DNA of 64,000 bases from contig NZ_JAGKQQ010000001.1 in assembly GCF_017939745.1 (NCBI RefSeq), positions 8,199,299-8,263,298 on the forward strand, written 5' to 3'. Made by a program: the position numbers and the translations under genes. Below, piece after piece: positions 45,821 to 53,243 of this stretch. Below the pieces are notes generated by a model. That model was given only the letters and a program-made list of their open reading frames with translations, had not been told where the DNA came from and did no database searches. The DNA comes from Gemmata palustris (GTDB lineage Bacteria; Planctomycetota; Planctomycetia; Gemmatales; Gemmataceae). Numbering within the stretch: position 1 is the stretch's first letter; each line of letters opens with the position of its first letter.

Positions 45821-46978
45821 ATGACACTCGAACAATACACCGCGAACCACCGGTACGTCCTCGACGCGGTGGCGAAGGCCACCGGGATCACGGACCCGGT
45901 GGCCTTCGTCCCCAGTGGTCTCTACTACCCACTGCTCCAGAACGCGATCCGCGGACCGCTCCTCCCGCTCGACGGCGTGCTCACACGCGACTGGATCGGC
46001 GTGAGCCGCAAGTATTGGCCCGGGATGCAGTTCGGCATCCGGCAGTACAGCATCGAGGGGATCACCTTCGCGCGCTGCGTGGCCCCGTTCGGGGCGTCCG
46101 GGAGCTACGACTTCTTCGTCGTCGCGAAGGGCGATTACCTCAAACTGTTCCGGCAGGCAATCAAGTCGCACCGCACGAAAGAACCCGAGGGTGAAGCACC
46201 GGTCCTCCTGAGCGAGCAACTCGAAACGCTCAAACAGAACACACTCGGCTTCCTCGACCGCAAGAACCTCCAACGCATCAAGGAACTGGGCGGGCGCGCG
46301 AAACGCGGTATCCTGCTCACCGGCCCGCCCGGTAACGGCAAAACGAGTGCGTGCCGGTGGTTGTGGCGCGAGTGCCTTCGGCTCGGCTATGAGTACCGAC
46401 TCGTCACGCCCGACACGTACCGGTCGGCACGCGGCTCGGCCGATCCGGTCGAAGCGGTGAAGGAACTGTTCTCGGTCGGGCGCCGCGGGGTGATCTTCTT
46501 CGACGACATGGACATTGCCCTGCGCGACCGCAACACCGTCGGCGAGACCGAAGACCAGGCAGTGTTCCTCAGCGCGCTCGACGGCATTGAGGTGAACGAG
46601 GGCATCGCCTACGTGTTCACGACCAACTGCTCGATGTCGCTCATCGACCCGGCGTTCAAGCGCCCGGGGCGCATCGACGTGGTGCTGCACCTCGAACCAC
46701 CGGACGCACCCCTCCGGCGCGAACTCGTCGGCCGCTGGCACGCGGACGTGCAGGCGGGCGTGGCCACAGAGCACGTCGTTTCTCAGACCGCAGGGTTCAG
46801 CTTCGCGGAAATCGAAGAGGTGAAGAACCTGCTCATCCTGCTGTTCCTCAACGACGGCAAGTGGGACTGGGACCGGGCGATGGACCAGTTCCGCGAGAAC
46901 CGCCAGGAACTCGCCGCGCGGAAGTCACGCTCCGTCGGCTTCGGCCCCACGGCCACTGCCAACGGCAGTGGGCACTGA
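45821..46978 (+). CDS. AAA+ ATPase
   Basis: A 385-residue protein. An N-terminal domain (about 1-145) has no known match. A classic AAA module follows: Walker A LLTGPPGNGKTSAC, Walker B GVIFFDDMDIA, sensor 1 FTTNC and a second region with arginine-containing SLIDPAFKRPGRIDVVL. The pore or lid helices are followed by a polar tail. Such ATPases remodel proteins or complexes. The ORFs at 47051, 47464 and 47820 follow on the same strand within 72 bases, so they may be one transcript. Confidence 0.88.
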   Translation: MTLEQYTANHRYVLDAVAKATGITDPVAFVPSGLYYPLLQNAIRGPLLPLDGVLTRDWIGVSRKYWPGMQFGIRQYSIEGITFARCVAPFGASGSYDFFVVAKGDYLKLFRQAIKSHRTKEPEGEAPVLLSEQLETLKQNTLGFLDRKNLQRIKELGGRAKRGILLTGPPGNGKTSACRWLWRECLRLGYEYRLVTPDTYRSARGSADPVEAVKELFSVGRRGVIFFDDMDIALRDRNTVGETEDQAVFLSALDGIEVNEGIAYVFTTNCSMSLIDPAFKRPGRIDVVLHLEPPDAPLRRELVGRWHADVQAGVATEHVVSQTAGFSFAEIEEVKNLLILLFLNDGKWDWDRAMDQFRENRQELAARKSRSVGFGPTATANGSGH

Positions 46979-47050
46979 TTTGTTTGTATTCAGGCCGCGT
47001 GTAAGGGATGATAAACGTACCGGTGCCGCGAGGTGCGGAGATTGGACGCG

Positions 47051-47467
47051 ATGAACCCGGTGAACATTTCGCCCATCGTTCGGCAGTTCATCCCGTGTAT
47101 GGGCATCAGTTGCGACACCAAGGTTACACCAAACAGGTACACGCTCGACGGCCCGTTCTTCGCGCTTCGCCCGCCGGTTGGTATGGGGTATCCGTTTACC
47201 GCAGAAAAATTGTGGGTGCTCTGTCAGTTTTCCGATGCGACCGGCACGCACATGTTTCATCTCGATCTGTCGTTCGATCTAGATACCCGCGTCCGCTCGT
47301 TGCGGTCTTTTCACGTGTACATGGGTGAAGACAAGTTGGCTGTGCGCCATTACGCGGTTCCGATTCAGCGGGTTCCGTTTCGTCGGCCCGGAATTTACGA
47401 ACTCGTTCTTCGCTACGGAGGCGAGGTCCTGGCGCGCGCAGCTATGCGGTTGGAGGATGTGACATGA
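47051..47467 (+). CDS. Ig-like small protein, lead gene of cassette B
   Basis: A 138-residue soluble protein paralogous to the one at 42278-42733: aligned blocks are FIPCMGISCDT, YPFTAEKLWVLCQFSDATG, FHLDLSFDLDTRVR and FRRPGIYELVLRYGG. ATG 47051 is preceded by GGAG at 10 bases; an earlier GTG at 47033 is in frame. The stop overlaps the next ATG (ATGA), as in cassette A. Confidence 0.7.
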   Translation: MNPVNISPIVRQFIPCMGISCDTKVTPNRYTLDGPFFALRPPVGMGYPFTAEKLWVLCQFSDATGTHMFHLDLSFDLDTRVRSLRSFHVYMGEDKLAVRHYAVPIQRVPFRRPGIYELVLRYGGEVLARAAMRLEDVT

Positions 47468-47802
47468 CTTCTGACGAGAAGTACCCAGCCGGAACGCCGA
47501 TTCCGCATATCGACTCGTTCGAGGTAGTAGAGGCTGATGGCCCCGAGTTGACCGATGAAGAGCGCGCTTGGCCCGTCGTCGCGCTCCAACCGCGGATCGA
47601 CTCGTTTGAAGTGATCGATCCCGTCGAATCGCAATTGGTGGAGGAACTGGAAGTTGTGATTCGCGTGCGGTGCGCGGCGTCTGCGACTCCGGCCGAAGTC
47701 ACTGCGTTCGTGGAGCAACTCCGTTCCGCTGTGGAGGGCGTGCGCACTTCCGCGGCGAGTTCGTTCCCGGTGCAAATCAGTTTGCCCACGTCGATAAGTT
47801 AG
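47464..47802 (+). CDS. Small acidic protein with tandem IDSFEV motif
   Basis: A 112-residue acidic protein. Two related segments, HIDSFEVVEADGPELTDEE near residue 14 and RIDSFEVIDPVESQLVEEL near 44, form an internal repeat, followed by a helix (TAFVEQLRSAVEGVR). It overlaps the preceding stop by ATGA. There is no recognised family. Confidence 0.65.
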   Translation: MTSDEKYPAGTPIPHIDSFEVVEADGPELTDEERAWPVVALQPRIDSFEVIDPVESQLVEELEVVIRVRCAASATPAEVTAFVEQLRSAVEGVRTSAASSFPVQISLPTSIS

Positions 47803-47819
47803 TTACCCGCGGTACGTTT

Positions 47820-48425
47820 ATGCAATTCAAGACGGTTCGCAGTAACCACACTGGCGAGTTTCGGACTCGCGTGAGTTGCGGCGGGCGCAGGATGTGGTTC
47901 GACCATTTTAATTACGAGGTTCAGTGCGATCCTACCACGGAAGGTGTCGGATGCTGGTGGAGTTCCGATCCGACGAGAGCGTGCTTCAGTTTTCTGCGCC
48001 CGGATATCGAAATCGGTGTGCAACACGGTCGTGCCGAAGCATTCGAGCACGGGGTTCGACTGTGTAGTGCGAGCTTCACTGTTCCGTTCGCGCAGTATCA
48101 CGACATCGATACGACATCTACTGCTATTCATTTGCGCGTGCGGGATTGCGTATTGGATCACATCCTCCCGTTGACAACGCTCACTACCCCACTTCGCGCC
48201 GAGTGGCTCACTTCGGATGTGATCGCGCTGGCGATGGGGATTCGCGCAGATGCGGCGACCGATCGCTACCTGGTTCTGTCGGACGCGCTTCGGGACGCAG
48301 GCTGTGAAGACCAACTGATCCACGACCACCTTCAGACGTGCCCGGATCACGGGTCGAGTTGTTGGGTGGTGGAAATGATCCTCGACCAAACGCGACCGGC
48401 CGGGACGAACCGGGCCGGTGACTGA
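47820..48425 (+). CDS. Hypothetical protein with planctomycete C-terminal module
   Basis: A 201-residue protein. The first 140 residues are beta-rich and unrecognised. The C-terminus reads LVLSDALRDAGCEDQLIHDH and ends CWVVEMILDQ, which fits a module often seen at the end of Gemmata proteins (a short helix hairpin with a Cys-Glu-Asp, then H...CWVVD-like strand). ATG 47820 is chosen from this frame; the 17-base spacing to the previous gene suggests the same transcript. Confidence 0.7.
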   Translation: MQFKTVRSNHTGEFRTRVSCGGRRMWFDHFNYEVQCDPTTEGVGCWWSSDPTRACFSFLRPDIEIGVQHGRAEAFEHGVRLCSASFTVPFAQYHDIDTTSTAIHLRVRDCVLDHILPLTTLTTPLRAEWLTSDVIALAMGIRADAATDRYLVLSDALRDAGCEDQLIHDHLQTCPDHGSSCWVVEMILDQTRPAGTNRAGD

Positions 48426-48442
48426 GGTGTTGCTCCGCGAAC

Positions 48443-48952
48443 TTACTTCTCGGGCTTGATGGTGTTCTTCATCATGATGCGGCACGCCTTCTCGCACTTT
48501 CGGCACTCGTCCATGCACTGTTTCATGATCGGGTCGTGATCGGCGTGCTTTTCGCACGCATCCCCACAGCGTTTGCACGCCTCGACGCACGCGGTACAGA
48601 TCAGGTCCGAGAACGGTCCGCTCTTGATGACGATCGCGGACGCGGAGGTGCAGATGCTCGCACAGTCCGTGCAGGTGCGCACGGTAGCGAGGTGCTCTTT
48701 TTGCCCGTCGACCGCCATTTTCGTGCAGTGAGCCGCGCACAGATTGCACACCCGTGCGCAGTCGTCGCACGCTTTCGCACAGTCCATGAACTGCGACATC
48801 TTGGGGTCAACGGCCCGGTCTTCCGCCGGAACGGGCACCGCTGCGGCGGGCGTTTCGACCGGAGGTTTCCCACCGATCGCGACCGCGGTACCCGCGACCG
48901 CGAACGAAACCGCCAACAGTCCCAACACCCCGAGCAACTTGGTGTGATTCAT
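48443..48952 (-). CDS. Exported cysteine-rich four-helix copper-binding protein
   Basis: A 169-residue protein with a signal peptide (KLLGVLGLLAVSFAVAGTAV). The mature part contains 18 cysteines in helical spacing (CAKACDDCARVCNLCAAHC, CTDCASIC, CTACVEACKRCGDACEK, CMDECRKCEKAC), matching the DUF326/Csp four-helix-bundle family, whose members store many Cu(I) ions inside the bundle. The signal points to a periplasmic Csp1-like store. It is preceded by a hairpin at 48979-49000 and shares no clear operon. Confidence 0.9.
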   Translation of the reverse strand: MNHTKLLGVLGLLAVSFAVAGTAVAIGGKPPVETPAAAVPVPAEDRAVDPKMSQFMDCAKACDDCARVCNLCAAHCTKMAVDGQKEHLATVRTCTDCASICTSASAIVIKSGPFSDLICTACVEACKRCGDACEKHADHDPIMKQCMDECRKCEKACRIMMKNTIKPEK

Positions 48953-48978
48953 GCGCCCCTCGCGTTGAAGACCTGAAT

Positions 48979-49000
48979 GCGCCGCGAGGGCTCGCGGCGC
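48979..49000. terminator. GC-rich hairpin between the RdgC-like and Csp-like genes
   Basis: A perfect 10-bp stem (GCGCCGCGAG / CTCGCGGCGC) with a 2-base centre lies 31 bases after the stop of the RdgC-like gene, transcribed leftwards. No T-run follows, so it may be a REP-like element rather than an intrinsic terminator. Confidence 0.5.
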
Positions 49001-49031
49001 TACGAGGGGACTATCTGCAAACGTCGCGCCG

Positions 49032-50201
49032 TTAGGCCGCGCGCCGGTCCTCGCGCTTCAGCCACTTTTGCATACCTTCCAATTCCCCGGCCCATTCGTT
49101 GCTGAACCGCTTTTGCCCGAAGGCGTCGTAAAGCAGGTCGAGTGTTTCGATGAGCGAGCGGAGCTGGGTCGCGCGGTCGTCGAGCTTACCGCGTGCGTCC
49201 GCGCCTTCATCGGGGGGCGGTAACTTCGCGCCGCCGACCCCGAGCGTTTCGGCGTGCAGCGTGAGTTCGTACTGCTCGCTGTGCCGCACGAGCGTGAGGC
49301 CCGCTTTGCGCGGGAGCTTGCCACTTTGAATGGCGCGCCGGGCTTCCGGCAAGCGCGACGGGCCTTCGTGCGAAATCGTCTCGTGCCCGGTCTGCCCGCG
49401 TGGGCACTCCAGGTTCAGCGTGCGCGCGATCATGAGCGTGACTTCGGAGTTGTCCGCGAGCGTGATCGTGTCGGAATGCACGTCCGTGTAATACCACAGC
49501 CACAGCAAAAACTCGTTACCGAGGAAGTCGCGGCTGCTCTCGTCGGCGATCCACGCGACGTCCGTGGGCGTGGTGCCCGGGATGAACAGGCTCGGCGCGG
49601 AATCGTCCACCATGCGCGTGCGCGTGTTGATTTCGGCGAGGTGGTACGCGCGCCGGCCGGCGGTCACGCAATCCAGTTCGACGCCGAACGTCTGCTCGAA
49701 CAGGCTGCATAGTCGGTCCACTTGTGTGAGCGACGTGGCCCCGAACAGTACCTCGTTGGTGAGCCGGTCCCACAGCACCGGGACGCACTTCCGCTTGCGG
49801 TAGCGCCCGTCCTTCGATTCCTGTTCAAGCCGGTCGCGCGCCATCTCTTTTGCTTCGCGCTTCTGGCGCGCGCTCGCGAACCCGCTGGGGTTGTCCTTCG
49901 AGAGCGCTTTTAGTTCCACGGCGATGTACGCGCGGAGCAGGTCCGCGGGGAGCTTGTCCGTATCGACACGGAGGTCGAACGTGAGCGTGTCGTTGATGAT
50001 GTTTTTGGCGAGGTCGAAGTCGGTGTCGAGGATGTGTTCGCCCGCGGCCCAGCCGGTTTCAACGCCGTCGGCGGACGCGATCCGCTGGCGCCCGGCTTGG
50101 TGGTCGATGAGCCGCGCGAGGTGTTCGTCGTCGAACTGGCGGGGCGCCGGGCCGTTCACCTTGAAACGGAGAAACGTGGCACGTCCGGTGAAGAAGCCCA
50201 T
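49032..50201 (-). CDS. RdgC-like recombination-associated protein
   Basis: A 389-residue protein with a strong ribosome-binding site (AAGGAGG) just before ATG 50201. The N-terminal MGFFTGRATFLRFKVNG, then GETG-like segment DGVETGWAAGEHILD, KRKCVPVLWDRLTNEVLFGA and a late QKWLKRE resemble RdgC, which forms DNA-binding rings and modulates RecA in proteobacteria. Sequence similarity is partial, so the call is tentative. A small gene lies upstream on the same strand. Confidence 0.65.
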   Translation of the reverse strand: MGFFTGRATFLRFKVNGPAPRQFDDEHLARLIDHQAGRQRIASADGVETGWAAGEHILDTDFDLAKNIINDTLTFDLRVDTDKLPADLLRAYIAVELKALSKDNPSGFASARQKREAKEMARDRLEQESKDGRYRKRKCVPVLWDRLTNEVLFGATSLTQVDRLCSLFEQTFGVELDCVTAGRRAYHLAEINTRTRMVDDSAPSLFIPGTTPTDVAWIADESSRDFLGNEFLLWLWYYTDVHSDTITLADNSEVTLMIARTLNLECPRGQTGHETISHEGPSRLPEARRAIQSGKLPRKAGLTLVRHSEQYELTLHAETLGVGGAKLPPPDEGADARGKLDDRATQLRSLIETLDLLYDAFGQKRFSNEWAGELEGMQKWLKREDRRAA

Positions 50202-50311
50202 CGCGCAACCTCCTTGTCGCTCGATCCCGGAACACCGCGCGAGCGCCCGCGCGGCGGCCCTAACCCGCAGCCGGTGCCGCGGGGCGCGTGTGCGGGCCTC
50301 CGGCCCACAGC

Positions 50312-50346
50312 ACAAAAAAGAAACCCACCCGAGCGCGTCGGGTGGG
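50312..50346 (-). terminator. Rho-independent terminator
   Basis: Read on the minus strand, a stem of CCCACCCGA and TCGGGTGGG around a 5-base loop is followed by TTTCTTTTTT. It lies 21 bases after the stop of the small gene at 50368-50541. Confidence 0.88.
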
Positions 50347-50367
50347 TCGGCGGAACGATTGGCGCGG

Positions 50368-50541
50368 TCACCCGACCAGCACGGCCTCGCTCACTTCCCC
50401 ATCCCGGCGGCGCATCTCTTCCAGAATGATCGGATGCCAAGCGGTGTCGCGCTCATCAGTGGGCACATAATTTTCGCGCGCCCAACGGCGGAGCCGCAGT
50501 TCCTCAATAAAGTCCACTTCGGAAAGTAAGGCACTGCCCAT
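50368..50541 (-). CDS. Small conserved planctomycete protein
   Basis: A 57-residue acidic protein: FIEELRLRRWARENYVPTDE, then WHPIILEEMRRRDGE. This pattern is typical of very small conserved planctomycete proteins. It is followed by a strong terminator. I chose ATG 50541; an in-frame start at 50763 would add an unlike leader. The function is unknown. Confidence 0.75.
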   Translation of the reverse strand: MGSALLSEVDFIEELRLRRWARENYVPTDERDTAWHPIILEEMRRRDGEVSEAVLVG

Positions 50542-50869
50542 GACTCGACCCTTTCGGTCCATTAGCCCGCATTCGGCGGGCCTCAACGCGCCGCGTTCGC
50601 CCCACACAGGCAACGCAGACCGCCGAGGAGAGGTTCTGCCGGTGGTCCGGCAGGGCAAGAGTATTCGCGCAGAAAGTATAGGAACCCCCAGAAGGTCGGC
50701 AACGCGCCCGGCGGAATTTATCCAGAAACCGGAACGAATGTTGTCGGGAGGCAAGATGGGCAACTTTTGCGAATCGCCTCACGCGCAAAAGACCGGACAC
50801 CGAATATCGAAGAATGGCTAAAGTGGCAGCGCTTCAAACGAGTCGGGCGGTTGTGAGCCGGAGGGGAAC

Positions 50870-51307
50870 GTGCGAGCGAGACTCTGGTTGTTGCTCCCGG
50901 CCGTGTGCCTATTCGCGGGCGATATTTCCATGACACTCATGGGCCAGCCCGATACCTATTGGGCCGGCGATTACTCCACCGCTGCGGAATACAACCCGAT
51001 CGCGTACCCGCTACTCGCGCGGCACCCGGCACTGTTCGTCGCGGGGATGCTCCTCTGGTTGGGGCTGTCCGCCGCGCTCGTGTTGTGGTGGCGGCACCCA
51101 ATCACGGTATGGCTCGCGATGGCGATTGCACTGGGCAGCGCACTCGGCGCGAGTACCTGGCTCGCGCGTCACGGCTCTATCGGGTGGCTCGGCGCGATTG
51201 CGTACCTGAGCGTTGCGGCGGTGATTTCACGGGCGTGCTGGCGCCGCGCGATTGTTGTCAACGCGGTACGACGGACGTGGAAAGCGAGACCGGTTGCGGG
51301 CGAATAA
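50870..51307 (+). CDS. Small membrane protein
   Basis: A 145-residue protein (GTG start at 50870) with four hydrophobic segments and an N-terminal leader-like helix (WLLLPAVCLFAGDISMTL). No family is recognised. The gene ends 68 bases before the DHFR-like gene on the same strand. Confidence 0.7.
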   Translation: MRARLWLLLPAVCLFAGDISMTLMGQPDTYWAGDYSTAAEYNPIAYPLLARHPALFVAGMLLWLGLSAALVLWWRHPITVWLAMAIALGSALGASTWLARHGSIGWLGAIAYLSVAAVISRACWRRAIVVNAVRRTWKARPVAGE

Positions 51308-51374
51308 CTCCTCGGGTACCGTGACGCGAGGGATTGAGAACTGCCGCCACTCAGCACCATGCGGGGAGGGGCCG

Positions 51375-51899
51375 ATGCGAAAGATCTGCTACTCGGTCGC
51401 GATGAGTTTGGACGGGTTCGTCGCGGGTCCGAACGGCGAAGCCGACTGGATCGTGATGGACCCCGAAATCGACTTCGGGTCCATATTCGCCCGGTTCGAT
51501 ACCGTGCTGATGGGCCGGCGAACGTTCGAGCTCACGCAGGCACAGGGGCACGGCAGTGTAATGCCTGGGGTTAAGTCGGTGGTCGTTTCGCGCACGCTGC
51601 GCCCGCAGAACCACCCCGGCGTCACGATCATCAGTGCCGACCTCGGCGGCGCACTGACACAATTGCGGTCCGCGCCGGGCAAAGACATCTGGCTGTTTGG
51701 AGGCGGGACACTGTTCCGCAGCGCGCTGGATTTGGGGCACGTGGACACGGTCGAAGTCGCCGTGATTCCCGTGCTCCTCGGCGGTGGCGTTCCGTTGCTA
51801 CCGCCCGGCGAGGGCCGAACGCGCTTGCGTTTGGTGAGCAGCCGAGCTTACAAAACAACCGGGACTGTTGCACTGGAATACGCCGTCGAACGCTCCTGA
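51375..51899 (+). CDS. DHFR/RibD-fold reductase family protein
   Basis: A 174-residue protein of the RibD/DHFR-like family: ICYSVAMSLDGFVAGPNGEADW, DTVLMGRRTFEL, VVVSRTL, DIWLFGGGTLFRSAL and VIPVLLGGGVPLL. Members reduce pterin-like or other substrates with NAD(P)H; the substrate is unknown. ATG 51375 is preceded by GGGGAGGGG. Confidence 0.92.
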   Translation: MRKICYSVAMSLDGFVAGPNGEADWIVMDPEIDFGSIFARFDTVLMGRRTFELTQAQGHGSVMPGVKSVVVSRTLRPQNHPGVTIISADLGGALTQLRSAPGKDIWLFGGGTLFRSALDLGHVDTVEVAVIPVLLGGGVPLLPPGEGRTRLRLVSSRAYKTTGTVALEYAVERS

Positions 51900-51938
51900 A
51901 TTGTGTTGCGCTTGTATTTTCTCCCGATACGGTGCGCC

Positions 51939-52292
51939 ATGCCGTTGATCGATTGCCCCGCGTGCGGCCATCGGATATCAAGTGAAGCGGTCGCGTGTCC
52001 CCAATGCGGGCACCCGAACCGTCCGGCTCAGTCGTCCCCCGCGCCGCAGACCGGGCCGACGTGTTGCCGGTGCTCAGCACTAGCAACGACGCGGTGCCAG
52101 GGGTGCAACATGTTCTGCTGCCCGCGCCACGTTCAGTCGATCTACGTCCAACATGGTCGAGGCGGGGCGAACGAACTGCGGTGTCCGAGTTGCTACGAAT
52201 CTGCAATGACCTTGACGATATTTGGTTTCGTATTTGCGGCGGTCGTCGTAGTTATCATGCTGATCGTCGTAACGGGAATGTCATCACGGTAA
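51939..52292 (+). CDS. Zinc-ribbon membrane protein
   Basis: A 117-residue protein. A double zinc ribbon at the N-terminus (DCPACGHRISSEAVACPQCG) is followed by a second cysteine-rich patch (CCRCSALATTRCQGCNMFCC; CPSCYES) and one C-terminal membrane helix (TIFGFVFAAVVVVIMLIVV). Such proteins are small membrane-anchored regulators or sensors of unknown role. Confidence 0.8.
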   Translation: MPLIDCPACGHRISSEAVACPQCGHPNRPAQSSPAPQTGPTCCRCSALATTRCQGCNMFCCPRHVQSIYVQHGRGGANELRCPSCYESAMTLTIFGFVFAAVVVVIMLIVVTGMSSR

Positions 52293-52340
52293 CCGCCACA
52301 CGGCGAGTCCTTCCCAAAATCGCTCACGGAGGAGCGGCAC

Positions 52341-53063
52341 GTGAATTTCTTCGTTGGCACCAGCGGCTACTCGTACAAGGAGTGGAAGGGGAGCTTCTAC
52401 CCCGACAAGCTCTCGGCCAACAAGATGCTCGGTTACTACGGCGAGCGGTTCCGCACGGTGGAAATCAACAACACGTTCTATCGCGCGCCCGCGGTGTCTG
52501 TTCTGGAAACGTGGGCGAGCCAGGTGCCCGTGAACTTCCGGTTCGTGCTGAAGGCGCCGCAAGAAATTACGCACGTGAAACGGCTCGCGAATTCGTGTGG
52601 GCTGGTGTCTTCACTGGTCGCAAGTGCGGGCGCTCTCGGCGAACGGCTGGGGCCGATCCTGTTTCAGTTGCCGCCAACGTTCCGCAAAGACACTGCGGCC
52701 CTCTCCGACTTCCTCGCGTACCTGCCGCCGTGTCGCGTGACGTTCGAGTTCCGTCACCAGTCGTGGTTCGACGACGAGGTATACGAGTTGCTCCGCGATC
52801 ATCAGGCGGCCATGTGCGTGGCCGACGCAGAGGACGATCTGGACGTTCCCTTCGTTTCGACGGCAGATTGGGGCTACCTCCGATTGCGCCGGCCCGATTA
52901 CGACGACACCGCGTTGCGGGAGTGGGCCGCGCGAATGGGGGGGCAAGGCTGGCGCGAGTGCTTCGTGTTCTTCAAACACGAAGACGCCGGGGCGGGACCG
53001 CGAATGGCGTCACGGCTCCTGGAACTGATCGCGGAAGGCGTGCCGCAGAAACGGGTCGCGTAG
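52341..53063 (+). CDS. DUF72 family protein (YecE-like)
   Basis: A 240-residue TIM-barrel-like protein with the DUF72 pattern: FFVGTSGYSYKEWKGSFYP, YYGERFRTVEINNTFYRAP, FRFVLKAPQEITHVKRL, ILFQLPPTFR, VTFEFRHQSWFDDEVYELL and a late LRLRRPDYDD. The function of the family is unsettled. GTG 52341 follows GGAGGAG. Confidence 0.94.
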   Translation: MNFFVGTSGYSYKEWKGSFYPDKLSANKMLGYYGERFRTVEINNTFYRAPAVSVLETWASQVPVNFRFVLKAPQEITHVKRLANSCGLVSSLVASAGALGERLGPILFQLPPTFRKDTAALSDFLAYLPPCRVTFEFRHQSWFDDEVYELLRDHQAAMCVADAEDDLDVPFVSTADWGYLRLRRPDYDDTALREWAARMGGQGWRECFVFFKHEDAGAGPRMASRLLELIAEGVPQKRVA

Positions 53064-53243
53064 GTGAGGCGAACCCGGCCGCCCATTTCGGGGACCAGGT
53101 TATTCTCGATGCTGAAACGCTGTAGCTGCCACCAGTTCCGCGAATCCGTGCATTTCGCAACGGCATAATGCGTAAAATAGGGTCCAAGCCGGCCACATAC
53201 TCAGACACTCTACCCACCTTCTTCGGCCGGCTTGGAGGCAACA

